This document shows, piece by piece, positions 9,601 through 17,115 of a stretch of 64,000 nt of DNA. Source of the stretch: Longimicrobiales bacterium (GTDB lineage: Bacteria > Gemmatimonadota > Gemmatimonadetes > Longimicrobiales > Gaopeijiaceae); contig JAQWPM010000012.1 in assembly GCA_029245345.1 (NCBI GenBank), positions 620,001-684,000 of the forward strand, given 5' to 3'. A program made the position numbers and the translations under genes. The notes beneath the pieces were generated by a model. The model saw nothing but the letters and a program-made list of their open reading frames with translations, did not search any database and was not told where the DNA came from. Each line of letters starts with the position of its first letter. Position 1 is the first letter of the stretch.

Positions 9601-10012
9601 CCGACGAATCACCTTCATGTACGGACCGCTCTACGAGCACGACCAGATCAACCTGGCGACGCACGAAGCCCTTCACGAACTTTTTGGGGTCGTGAACCTC
9701 CAGGTCTTCGACCACCTCGCGCGCATGGTGCGCGAAGGGCACGCGGTGCGCGCCACCGGGGGGTCCTGGCTACGGGACCTGGACCGTCTGGCCCTGCCTA
9801 TCACGTTCCTGCACGGCGCGGACAATGCGTGCTTCCTTCCGGAGAGCACGCAGGCGACCATGGCGGCGCTGGCCGACGCCAATGGGCCGGATTTCTATCA
9901 CCACACGGTGATTCCCGACTACGGCGATATGGACTGCCTCATCGGGAAGGACGCCGCCCGCGACGTCTTCCCGCTGATCCTCGAGCACCTGGAGCGGCAG
10001 ACCTCCTCGTAG
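6617..10012 (+). CDS. GMC/cholesterol-oxidase-like oxidoreductase fused to pseudo-hydrolase
   Basis: This is a three-part protein of 1131 residues. (1) Residues 1 to about 555: FAD-binding GMC oxidoreductase, with VVVVGSGYGGAIAASRFA at 17-34, a Cys-rich loop CNSCGNCVGGC near 195-205, and the C-terminal FAD motif VHPLGGCGMG; the layout resembles cholesterol oxidase-like enzymes, which oxidise an alcohol with release of H2O2. (2) Residues about 570-775: a domain with FTEAMRGFF and DVWSDTTTLFV, clearly homologous to the separate 235-residue protein at 15028-15735. (3) Residues about 798-1131: alpha/beta hydrolase fold (LLVHGLGMSG), but the nucleophile elbow reads AHGLG (Gly905 for Ser/Cys) and the usual catalytic His position reads Asp (YGDMDCLIG, Asp1104). 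So this domain is probably non-catalytic. It is the last gene of its operon and converges on the DyP gene cluster. Confidence 0.85.
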   Translation: MSNLATPIEQLAREYDVVVVGSGYGGAIAASRFARAGRRVCLLERGEERHPGDFPENSAEGLREIQADSPDRRIGSSTALFDLHINPDISVLSGCGLGGTSLINANVAIPPDERVWADPLWPDAIRADVQHGVAQGVRRAQEMLRPTPLPSDQSPPKLQAMEKSAQAMGARFERLPITVNFEDRINHVGVEQPACNSCGNCVGGCNVGAKNTLMMNYLPDARNHGAEIFTCTAVRRVERRGTRWVVHFDLLEAGPKRFNAPGLFVAADVVVLAAGSLGSTEILLRSRESGLPVSDRLGEGFTGNGDVLGFAYNADQFIGGVGVGSTRGKKGPGPCITSVIDLRGTDRLNDGMIIEEGVIPSTLGPILAPALLMASRAVGEDTDAGLRDYAEEKYREIQALVPGGSTGAVGNTQTFLVMAHDDSAGRIHLADDRVRIAWPGVGSQAVFDKINGELLRATAALGGTYVTNPLWTKFAGKSLVTVHPLGGCGMGETSETGVVDHRGRVFSGESGDQVHDGLYVSDGSVIPRSLGVNPLLTISALAERTADLIARDRGWEIPYDLPSAPRAASVEKRVGVQFTEAMRGFFSLGSDLDFAEAAEQGKESDSPLEFTLTVNSDDLYDMLRRPDHSASLYGSVSVPALSTEPFSVTKGTFHLLTVDPDEVRTRRMTYKMPMEHPDGRTFFLHGFKRIHDDRGFDVWSDTTTLFVSVHEGEDESGPVVGRGVLRIKTKDFSKQLRTFKITNAGGIARRLKAMADFGKFFAGALYDTYGGVLAPRSTLDPGATARTRRELVVDPPDAHYFSTADGVSLRLVRYEGGSKGPVLLVHGLGMSGQVFAVDTVDVNLVEYLAASGYDVWVLDSRASIDIAGSEDQFTADLIAEQDLPAAVGKVRELTGAAAVDVVAHGLGATTLLMAIVGGLQGVRSAVCSQGGLHVVTQRAARVKAGLYLPGVIKALGQQSLRADGGGTKGWKNRLFDVGLRLLPVELEERCSSPVCRRITFMYGPLYEHDQINLATHEALHELFGVVNLQVFDHLARMVREGHAVRATGGSWLRDLDRLALPITFLHGADNACFLPESTQATMAALADANGPDFYHHTVIPDYGDMDCLIGKDAARDVFPLILEHLERQTSS

Positions 10013-10045
10013 AGCCCCGGCCCAATCGGCTCTGTTATCGCAGGG

Positions 10046-10981
10046 TCAGAACTTGCTGGCGTGGCACTGAGTGCACGAGAAGGGCGGCAGGCCGACGGGT
10101 GCCCAGAGCTCGGGGTTCCGGTTCAAATACGTCGCGTAACGCGCCTCGAGGTCCTCCGAGAGACGCGATTCCAACTCGTCCTTGTGCTTCCACCGGTCGT
10201 AGTTGACGCCCAGGCGGGCGTTGAGGTAGGCCCGCTTGGCTGCACCTAGATGGCCTCCCTTCACGAGCAGGTCGCCCGTGATCAGCCAACTACCCTCGAA
10301 ACCGTGCGGAACGCGCGGCGACCCCCAGCAGAAGCCCTCGGGCATCGCTTCGGTGGGCAGCCGCACTAGATCTGTGAAGTCCGGGTTGTCCCGGTCGACG
10401 GGCACTCCGGCACAGTACTCCCAGAACTTGAAGCCGGCCTCGATGGCGTTTGCGGTGACCGTGTCGTCGGCCGCGGCGAAGCGGCGGATGTGCATCTGCT
10501 GGAAGAAGCCCACCTCGGGTACATACTTGGCAGCGCTGTCCACGAGCGCGCTCCCCTGGGCCCGGTCGAAGCCGGTTTCGAAGAGGAAGGCGCCCAACAG
10601 ACCGCTGGCCCCCGGCCCGTTCCGGTCGTCGTTGAGGATGACGTCGAAGAAGCTCTCCAGAATCAAGGGAATCGCCTGAGCGACGACCTGAAGCCCGTTG
10701 ACCGTTTCTGGACGAGCCACCTCTCCCAGCCACCAGAGCGCGGTGGCTCCGAGCAGGAACGTGGTTCGATGGTTCTCGGGGTCCTTGTCGTGCAGTTCCC
10801 ACAGCTCTCCGACGAAGTCCCCGGCCGACGCGTAGTCGTCCCGGTTCATGGCGTCGAAGAGACGTGCCTCCACGTCGACCACCGGATCCGGCCCGGTGAT
10901 GTCGTCGCCACAAGAAGCGACGACGAGGGCGCCGAACATGGCGACCACGATCACCAAAACACGAACGATCCAAGACTTCAT
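10046..10981 (-). CDS. Lipoprotein with C-terminal CxxCH motif
   Basis: This 311-residue predicted lipoprotein begins with a hydrophobic signal and lipobox (LVVASC, Cys24). The body is alpha-helical and looks TPR-like or like a secreted all-helical fold; I do not recognise a named family. The last nine residues hold CTQCH (Cys303, Cys306, His307), the covalent haem-attachment motif of c-type cytochromes, only four residues before the end. It directly follows the DyP peroxidase gene (start one base from that gene's stop region), which suggests it serves the same pathway, perhaps as electron donor or docking protein. Haem attachment is not proven: the distal ligand is not obvious. Confidence 0.7.
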   Translation of the reverse strand: MKSWIVRVLVIVVAMFGALVVASCGDDITGPDPVVDVEARLFDAMNRDDYASAGDFVGELWELHDKDPENHRTTFLLGATALWWLGEVARPETVNGLQVVAQAIPLILESFFDVILNDDRNGPGASGLLGAFLFETGFDRAQGSALVDSAAKYVPEVGFFQQMHIRRFAAADDTVTANAIEAGFKFWEYCAGVPVDRDNPDFTDLVRLPTEAMPEGFCWGSPRVPHGFEGSWLITGDLLVKGGHLGAAKRAYLNARLGVNYDRWKHKDELESRLSEDLEARYATYLNRNPELWAPVGLPPFSCTQCHASKF

Positions 10982-10982
10982 A

Positions 10983-12413
10983 TCAAAAGTCCGCCAACCA
11001 GCGAAGCGCGGCCATGCTCGGCTGGAATAGGTATTCGCCCCCCCGCAGGGTTACGAAGCGGGGTAGAGGCGTGAGGAAGAAGGGGGGCTTACCGGGGATG
11101 GTCATCTTGCCGGATTCGTCCGCCGGACATCCAATGAGGGGGTCCTTATCGGGGCCGACGCCGAAGGGGTCGCCATCGTCCAACCACAGGCTCTGGATGG
11201 TCTCGAATTGACGCCAGATGCTGGTGTTGAAGCACACGAAGACGAGTCCCCGGTCCTGCCCGTCGTCCGCGGCCCCCTTGGGCAGCACCGGGCCGTAGGA
11301 ACGCCCACGCCGGATGATGCGGTGCCTGTTGGTGAGCCGCCCACCGAAGAACCCCTCGGAATCACGCGGGTGACAACGTCGGATATGCGACCCCATGGGG
11401 CACTTGAGCCCCTTGGGATCGTCCATGTACGAGAAGTCGTTGATACGTAGCGGGTCCGCGGACACGTCGGCGTCCGGCGCCTCCGGAGAGGTGCTCAGCG
11501 GGGTGCCGTCGCGCCACCGCCCCACAACCTTGGCAGCGAGCATCTCCGCTCCGCCCGGGTAGCGCGCCCCCTGCTCCTCCATGGACCTCCTGAACGCAGC
11601 GGTGTGTTGTTGCAGCTTCCGGTAGACCATAAACGTACCGTTCCGATGGAACGGCTCCGCGGGAGCGTCGGGAAGGGTGCCGTCCTCGTCCACGTACCCG
11701 AGCACGAACTCCCCGGTGGCCACGTCCCGCCAACCGCCTGCACCGTTGGGCTGGCCGTCGCCGGGCCGCCCCTGGACCCCGGTTCCTTCCACGGCGGGCT
11801 GCGAGATGCCGTCAAAGAAGCCGAAGTGATCACGTCCGTGCTTGAGGGCCTCCGCCCGGGTCTCGTTGATCACCGTTGTGGCGCCCGCGGAGGCTCCCAC
11901 CTGCCGCAACTCCTCGCGCACCGCGTCCAGGTGCTCGTTGTCCACGGCCCATACCGTCACGAGCACGTGGGCCTCTCCGGTCCCCAGACCGGACTCCCAC
12001 TGCTCCGGGGCACTGGGACCGCGATCGCCGAGGGATTCGGCCCGGGCGGCCATGCCTTCTCGGAACTCCTCCGGGAACGTAGCCAGCATCTCGTCGGGAA
12101 CACCCAGGCGCTGAAGACCCGCATACGTGAAAGCGACCTGGATGGCCGTGGTGGGGGCGGTGTCGCACCAGGGCTGACCCGTCGTGATACGGGGGAGCAT
12201 CCTGTCGATGAGTGCCTTGCCTTTGGCCACGTCATCGATGCGGAGGAAGATGTACGCCGCCATCGGGTGGGAATACCCGCGCAGCACGTTCCCCTGGATG
12301 TCGGCGGCTTCGACCTCGGACTGCTCTTCGTGGCGTCGTGGAAGATTGAGGGGGCGACGCTGCAGAAGGGGTCGCTCCCCACCGGAACCTACGGCCTGCC
12401 GACGTTTCTGCAT
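10983..12413 (-). CDS. DyP-type haem peroxidase
   Basis: This peroxidase of about 476 residues belongs to the dye-decolorizing family. The distal signature GxxDG is present (FGFFDGISQP, about residue 197) and the proximal haem His is in MGSHIRRCHPRD (about 343). C-terminal stretches VFVCFNTSIWRQFETIQ and PPFFLTPLPRFVTLRGGEYLF match the family. No signal peptide or Tat motif is evident, so it is probably cytoplasmic. I chose ATG 12413: it overlaps the upstream stop (ATGA), and residues N-terminal to it in the longer frame fall inside that gene. DyP enzymes use H2O2 to oxidise bulky substrates; the convergent GMC oxidase could supply it. Confidence 0.92.
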   Translation of the reverse strand: MQKRRQAVGSGGERPLLQRRPLNLPRRHEEQSEVEAADIQGNVLRGYSHPMAAYIFLRIDDVAKGKALIDRMLPRITTGQPWCDTAPTTAIQVAFTYAGLQRLGVPDEMLATFPEEFREGMAARAESLGDRGPSAPEQWESGLGTGEAHVLVTVWAVDNEHLDAVREELRQVGASAGATTVINETRAEALKHGRDHFGFFDGISQPAVEGTGVQGRPGDGQPNGAGGWRDVATGEFVLGYVDEDGTLPDAPAEPFHRNGTFMVYRKLQQHTAAFRRSMEEQGARYPGGAEMLAAKVVGRWRDGTPLSTSPEAPDADVSADPLRINDFSYMDDPKGLKCPMGSHIRRCHPRDSEGFFGGRLTNRHRIIRRGRSYGPVLPKGAADDGQDRGLVFVCFNTSIWRQFETIQSLWLDDGDPFGVGPDKDPLIGCPADESGKMTIPGKPPFFLTPLPRFVTLRGGEYLFQPSMAALRWLADF

Positions 12414-12970
12414 CAGATACCCTCCACGAAGGTTGTACGAAACCGCTTCTGCAGCTCCACTGCGTCCACCCCTTGATTGGCGATCGCGAATTCCAGCACC
12501 TGCTCGCGTAGGGCGAGACTGTCCACCACATCGGAAACACTGCGGTTGGGGGACGCCACGGCGAACAGGGACGTGTGCAGCTGGTTGTGCCGGATCCAAT
12601 GGCCGAAGGCTGCGCGGTCCTTCAAGCCGGGATACCCAACGCAATGGCGCCACCAAGAGTCCGCCGCCGCCGGTAGCTTGTCGGCGATGGAAGCCAGGAA
12701 GACATCAAGATCCGCGCCATCGAAGGCCGCCGTGAACACCAGGTAGTTCGAACGGAGTTGGTCCCGCTTTTGCGGGGCTCCTTGGTAGACCAGGTGGTCG
12801 ACAATCTGGATGCGTGATGTGTGGATCGTTCCGAGCCGCGCCAGTGGAGAGTCCTCTCCGAGGGGGAGACTCTCGATGGTCTGACGAAGCTTCTCTTCGT
12901 GGCCCGGAAGGATCGCAGTCAGGACGGTGAGCGCGTACGCGGTTCCCGTGCGGTTACGCGATTCCCCCAT
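12413..12970 (-). CDS. Small FDG-motif protein, ferredoxin-like fold (2)
   Basis: This 185-residue protein has an N-terminal half with the rhythm LTVLTAILPGHEEKLRQTI ... LARLGTIHTSRIQIVD ... YLVFTAAFDGADLDVFLASI. This looks like a dimeric alpha/beta-barrel (ferredoxin-like) fold, the same fold class as DyP domains. The C-terminal part (WWRHCVGYPG) has no assignment. It is a paralogue of the next upstream gene: both share RDxL-N/Y-Y-L and FDG in the same places. No haem ligand or catalytic residue can be picked out. Overlaps the DyP gene and the upstream gene by four bases each, so the three are almost certainly made together. Confidence 0.7.
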   Translation of the reverse strand: MGESRNRTGTAYALTVLTAILPGHEEKLRQTIESLPLGEDSPLARLGTIHTSRIQIVDHLVYQGAPQKRDQLRSNYLVFTAAFDGADLDVFLASIADKLPAAADSWWRHCVGYPGLKDRAAFGHWIRHNQLHTSLFAVASPNRSVSDVVDSLALREQVLEFAIANQGVDAVELQKRFRTTFVEGI

Positions 12971-13581
12971 CAGAGGTGCCCCTGTACGCTGGAGAGGAAC
13001 TGCTCATAGCGCACCTTGAACTCGTCCGCGCCGAGCCTCTCCGAGTCCGCTATAAGCCCGCCCAAGGCGTCGCCGGTGGCCAGCGCGCCCTTCACCATCC
13101 GCGTGCTCGCCTGCGGGTACCCGCAGTAGTAGCTGCCCCCATCCATGCTGTTCATGGCGATCCACTTCTTCAACGGCTCCGCGGGGGGTGGGCTCGGGAA
13201 CGCGAAACCGCGGCCCCAGACGAACCGGATGTCCAGAGGGATGCAGTACGCGAACGCATCGATGTAGTGCTGCCATGGCCCATCGAAGTTGCTCTCGAAG
13301 AACAGGTAGGCGTAGTTGAGCCGGTCCCGCTCCTGAGGTGGGCCGTTGTGGGGGAGGTCCCGCACGATGGTCCAGCGCACGAACCGGATGAAGTTGAACT
13401 GGAGGATGTGCTTCTGCGCGAACGGGATCCATTTCGCCACCCACATCGCCGCTGCCAGCACAGGCACCCATTGCCTGCGGATGGGTGTAAAAAGCGTCAG
13501 GCAGAAGATCCTACCGAGTTGGTTGCCGGGCAACGCCGTGGTGCCTCCATCCCGGGCGTCGGGGCTCTCGATCGTCGTCAT
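12970..13581 (-). CDS. Small FDG-motif protein, ferredoxin-like fold (1)
   Basis: This 203-residue protein shares order and motifs with its downstream neighbour: CLTLFTPIRRQWVPVL, FIRFVRWTIVRDLPHN, LNYAYLFFESNFDGPWQHYI and a GYPQ segment matching the neighbour's GYPG. The shared FDG sits in the expected third strand/turn of a ferredoxin-like repeat. A hydrophobic stretch near residues 30-50 (WVPVLAAAMWVAKWIPFAQ) could pack on a membrane. I do not know a characterised member. The pair probably arose by duplication and may act as a heterodimer. The upstream gene ends 13 bases before its start. Confidence 0.7.
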   Translation of the reverse strand: MTTIESPDARDGGTTALPGNQLGRIFCLTLFTPIRRQWVPVLAAAMWVAKWIPFAQKHILQFNFIRFVRWTIVRDLPHNGPPQERDRLNYAYLFFESNFDGPWQHYIDAFAYCIPLDIRFVWGRGFAFPSPPPAEPLKKWIAMNSMDGGSYYCGYPQASTRMVKGALATGDALGGLIADSERLGADEFKVRYEQFLSSVQGHL

Positions 13582-13594
13582 AGAGCGTGTCTCC

Positions 13595-15031
13595 TCAGCG
13601 TCCGTGCCACAGCTTGTCGTGGGCCGCCTGACGCTCGTACTGAGCCTTGTCGTAGTAGCGGTCGTAGTACTCCATCTCCAGGTGTGAGAACTGGAGCCAC
13701 ATGCCCGGCGTGTAGAAGGCGTCGACGTGGGCAGGGAAGCGTCCGTACGTATCGTAGATGTAGTTACACATCTCCTTCACGTACTCGACCTGCCTGGGCG
13801 CGAACTTCGTGGCCTTCTTCATGTACTTTCCAGCGCTGGCGCGGTCCTTGTACTGCCGCGAGAACACGTCCTCGTCGCCGTACGCGCCCCCGGCGGCGCT
13901 GTACTTGGCCTCGATGACCCGGTCCACCGCCTCATCCATGGACTTCACGTAGGGAGGTGTGAGGCCTTCCAGGATGCCGTCGATGCCGATGGGGTTCGGC
14001 TGTGAAGCCGGAACCGGAGCCCACGGCGACAGCGTGTTCGGTTGCTGGAACCGGAAGCCGAGTCCATGCAATCCCTTGGCGGGATCGTCCTGGAAGACGT
14101 ATGGCGGGAAGACGGATCCGTGGATCCAACCGCCCAAGCCCATGGCCTGCCCCACCAGCATGAGGTTCTGGAAGTAGAAGAACGCCTCATAGTCCGTACG
14201 TAAGGCCCCGCCGAAGCCCAGGGGGGCGACGTTGTCCTTGTTGACGAACCCGTTGCGCACCCACTTGAGGCCCCCTATGGGGTGATAGGGAACCTTCTCG
14301 GCCATTCCCAGGGTGCCCGCGAGCTTGGCCATCCGCTCCACGAGGCCCTTGGGGTGGAACGTGCGCCAGTCGTCGACGAAGATGGGGCGTTTTCCGTCCG
14401 GTTCGCTGGCGATGATGAGCAGCGCGTTGATGTACTGCGAGGTGCAGTCCACGACCGGGAAGAGGACGGTGGACCCGGGGACGTTGGACATCTGTGCGTT
14501 CCAACCGAGGTAGTACGGCCACTCCCGGGGGAACTCCATGCGCCGGTCTGAGACGCGAATCTTGCAACTGTCGGCCGCACGGATCCAATCGCTTTCGCTC
14601 CAATCGGCCCATCGGGGGGGCAGCGATGTGAGCAGCGCAAGAGCCTCCTTGCCCGTCGGATGCCGAAGCAGAAAAATCCCGTCGTCGTTGATCATGAAGA
14701 AGTGCGTGGCCTGGCAGTTGTCCGCGCTACTTCCCGTGCGTGCCATGATGTGGAGGAAGGGTGTCCCGAGCTCGTCGGTCCCGTCGGCCTTGGTGAGGGG
14801 TCCGTCGTGCGTGGTGACGCCGGTGATTCCCGTCACGCACGTGATCAGGATCGCTTCCTCGAGCGCCGACAATGGCGCCGGGTCGTTCTTGCTCTCGTGG
14901 GAGAGGGGTCCGGCCTTCATCGATGTGCCGCGGGCCAGGCGTCGCGTGCGCCGGTCGACCAACGCCGACATTAAGGGATACTCGAAGAGGTCGTTCAGGC
15001 TGCCGTGCTGGTGTCCGTTCTCGGTGCTCAT
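13595..15031 (-). CDS. Unrecognised 478-residue protein
   Basis: I cannot assign this protein. It has no signal peptide. The N-terminal third (LEEAILITCVTGITGV, HFFMINDDGIFLLRHPTG) faintly recalls nitroreductase-type sequences, where an arginine-rich start precedes a helix and a flavin pocket, but I would not rely on it. The centre is rich in Trp, Phe, Pro and Gly (FGGALRTDYEAFFYFQNLML, GGWIHGSVFPPYVF), and the C-terminus is helical and Tyr-rich (YIYDTYGRFPAHVDAFYTPG, MEYYDRYYDKAQYE). It lies inside the peroxidase gene cluster, overlapping the upstream gene by four bases, so a function with those proteins is likely. Confidence 0.75.
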   Translation of the reverse strand: MSTENGHQHGSLNDLFEYPLMSALVDRRTRRLARGTSMKAGPLSHESKNDPAPLSALEEAILITCVTGITGVTTHDGPLTKADGTDELGTPFLHIMARTGSSADNCQATHFFMINDDGIFLLRHPTGKEALALLTSLPPRWADWSESDWIRAADSCKIRVSDRRMEFPREWPYYLGWNAQMSNVPGSTVLFPVVDCTSQYINALLIIASEPDGKRPIFVDDWRTFHPKGLVERMAKLAGTLGMAEKVPYHPIGGLKWVRNGFVNKDNVAPLGFGGALRTDYEAFFYFQNLMLVGQAMGLGGWIHGSVFPPYVFQDDPAKGLHGLGFRFQQPNTLSPWAPVPASQPNPIGIDGILEGLTPPYVKSMDEAVDRVIEAKYSAAGGAYGDEDVFSRQYKDRASAGKYMKKATKFAPRQVEYVKEMCNYIYDTYGRFPAHVDAFYTPGMWLQFSHLEMEYYDRYYDKAQYERQAAHDKLWHGR

Positions 15032-15735
15032 GCTTCTTCCTCCAGGGGCGTGGGTCGAGACGTGGCTGCAGAATGCGCATCCGGGTCGGACGCGCTCGGT
15101 CGGGCGAAGACACCCCCGTAGACCTCGGTCAAGGCGCCCATGAAGAAACTCCCGAACTTTGCCATGGCCTGAAGTTCCTGGAGCTTGTTGCGCGCGCCCA
15201 CGGCTTTCATCGTACCAAGTTGTTTCCTGAAATCGTTGATGAGGATCTTCACGATCCCCTTGGCCACCACCGGCCCCGCCTCGTCACCCTCCCTGACCGT
15301 GACGAAGAGCGTCGTCGTGTCCGACCAGATGTCGGGGCCCGCATCGTCATGGATGGTCTTGAATCCGTCCATGTAGAAGTGTCGACCGTCATCGGCTGAC
15401 AGGGGCATGTGGTAGATCATCTTGCGAGTACGGGCCTGCTCGGGATCACGCACGAGGAGGAAGAAGCGACCCTTCCCCACCCGGAGGGGCATCGGTGAAA
15501 GGGCCGGCGCGGTCACGGTGCCGCTCAGGAGCGCTTCGTGATTCGGATCGGCAATCAGCGCGTCGACGTCGGGTGCGATCACGGTGACCGTGAAGTCGAG
15601 GAGGGAGCCCTCGGCCTTTCCCGTGGCCCAACCCGTTTCGTAGTCGTCGGTGGCGTGGGTCGACACGAACCCGCGCATGGTCTCGGTGAATGTGACGCCG
15701 GCGGCGTCTGACTTCGTGTGCTCGTCTGCTGTCAT
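15028..15735 (-). CDS. Standalone copy of the GMC-fusion middle domain
   Basis: This 235-residue protein aligns by eye along its length with residues about 570-775 of the GMC fusion at 6617-10012. Shared landmarks are FTE(T/A)MRGF, GTV/SVSVPALS, PLRVGKGRFFLL against FSVTKGTFHLL, HMPLSADDGR, FKTIHDDAG, DIWSDTTTLFV and the closing FFMGALTEVYGGVFA. The pattern is beta-rich in the middle with a helical end. Function is unknown. One copy fused to an oxidase and one free copy in the peroxidase cluster suggest a binding or assembly module used by both. It begins 20 bases after the TolC-like gene on the same strand. Confidence 0.78.
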   Translation of the reverse strand: MTADEHTKSDAAGVTFTETMRGFVSTHATDDYETGWATGKAEGSLLDFTVTVIAPDVDALIADPNHEALLSGTVTAPALSPMPLRVGKGRFFLLVRDPEQARTRKMIYHMPLSADDGRHFYMDGFKTIHDDAGPDIWSDTTTLFVTVREGDEAGPVVAKGIVKILINDFRKQLGTMKAVGARNKLQELQAMAKFGSFFMGALTEVYGGVFARPSASDPDAHSAATSRPTPLEEEA

Positions 15736-15755
15736 GGTTTTTTCTTGGATCAGAG

Positions 15756-17102
15756 TCAGCGGCCGAGGATCCCGGCGGCCCGTCCGAGTTCCGCGATGGC
15801 GATCCGGTAGCCCATCTCGGCCTTCAACATGTCCATCTCGGCCTCCAGGCGATCGGCGATCGCCTCGCGCTCCTGCGCGGCTACCGCGTAGCCGGCGGTC
15901 ACCGCCACGATGCGAAGCCGAGAGCCTTCGGTGCGCAGCGCGAGTGCATCCTTGGCCAGCTCGACCAGATCCCTCGCCCGAGCGAGCTTCCGGTAGGCGG
16001 CCTCGACCTCTCCGCGCACCCTGCCCTCGACCATGGTCAGGTTACTCTCCGCTTGTCCGAGCTGGGCGCGGCGCTCCCGCACGGTCTTTCTCCGGGCCCC
16101 GAAGTCCAAGATGGTCCAACTCCCCGATATCCCAATGCCCATCGTATTCTTGGGAAAGAACGGGACGGAGTTCTGATAGAGATGCGCTCCCAGGATCCCG
16201 ATTTCGGGGATGTACTCAGCGCGCGCTGCGCCGACACCGTGGGTGGCCTTGTTGACCATCGCTCGCGCCTCGAGAAGGCCGGGACTACTACGCAAGGCCG
16301 TCTCGACATAGTAATCGAGAGGCTCGTCGGTCACCGCTGAAGGTGGGGGCGGAGTGACCTCCACGCGGGTCCCGGCCGGAAGGCCCACCGCATCCGCCAG
16401 CACGTACGTCAGATCGTCAACCTCGCCTTCCCGCTCCAGGAGCACCTGTCGGGCCTGAAGCCAGCGTATCCGGGCCTCCCTTCCGGCCAGATCAGCGGCG
16501 GTACCCGCCTCTACGGCAGACGCGAGGTAGGCCATCCGCTCCTCGCTCGCGGCAACGCGCTCCCGGGCGGCGTCTCTGCCGAGGTCGGCGAGCAGGAGCC
16601 CCGCGTACGCACGGAGCACGCCAAGGGAGACGTCCTGTTCGGCCGAGCGGAGTCCGGCCCCCGCAACTTCCTCGTCGGCTCTCAGAACGCCCCGGCCCTC
16701 GCGGATCTTGAAGTAGTGGGTGAGGGGTTGTGTGATCGTGGTCAGCGCGAAGAAGACGTTGGTGCCCCCCTGGGGGACGGTGCGATCAGTCCGCGGAAAC
16801 TTGCCTCCCAACTCGGAGAAATAGCCGAGCGACCCAGCCGGCAGGAGGATTCCCTGCGTGTTGTTGTTGGCCAGGTAACTGGCCTGCGTTCGAATCTGCG
16901 GCAGGTAGTTGGTGAAGGCGATGGAACTGCTCTGGCGTGTTTCCTCCACCTTCTGCCGGACCACGTTGAGGCCAGGGTTCCCCTCCCTGGCCATCTCGAG
17001 GGCCTGTCCGAGCGTCAGGATGCGCGAGGTTTCCTGGCCCCCGGCGGGGGCAGCGAGGAGTGCGCCTAAGAGCAGCGCCGTTGGCAGGGAGGATCTCACC
17101 AT
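15756..17102 (-). CDS. TolC-like outer membrane efflux protein
   Basis: This protein of about 448 residues has a cleavable signal peptide (LPTALLLGALLAAPAGGQE) followed by the two TolC-type repeats. LTLGQALEMAREGNPGLNVVR opens the first, and the long helical stretches (EEVAGAGLRSAEQDVSLGVLRAYAGLLLADLG, GEVEAAYRKLARARDLVELAKDAL, noted in part) are coiled-coil tunnel helices. It forms the outer-membrane channel of a tripartite pump with the two genes upstream. I use ATG 17102, 13 bases after the pump gene's stop; the frame extends further but into the pump gene. Confidence 0.88.
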   Translation of the reverse strand: MVRSSLPTALLLGALLAAPAGGQETSRILTLGQALEMAREGNPGLNVVRQKVEETRQSSSIAFTNYLPQIRTQASYLANNNTQGILLPAGSLGYFSELGGKFPRTDRTVPQGGTNVFFALTTITQPLTHYFKIREGRGVLRADEEVAGAGLRSAEQDVSLGVLRAYAGLLLADLGRDAARERVAASEERMAYLASAVEAGTAADLAGREARIRWLQARQVLLEREGEVDDLTYVLADAVGLPAGTRVEVTPPPPSAVTDEPLDYYVETALRSSPGLLEARAMVNKATHGVGAARAEYIPEIGILGAHLYQNSVPFFPKNTMGIGISGSWTILDFGARRKTVRERRAQLGQAESNLTMVEGRVRGEVEAAYRKLARARDLVELAKDALALRTEGSRLRIVAVTAGYAVAAQEREAIADRLEAEMDMLKAEMGYRIAIAELGRAAGILGR

Positions 17103-17115
17103 GGTCGTTGCATCT

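Noticed and set aside
10011-10033. AGAGCC/GGCTCT hairpin between convergent genes as a terminator
   Set aside because: Six pairs, an 11-base loop and no T-run on either strand.
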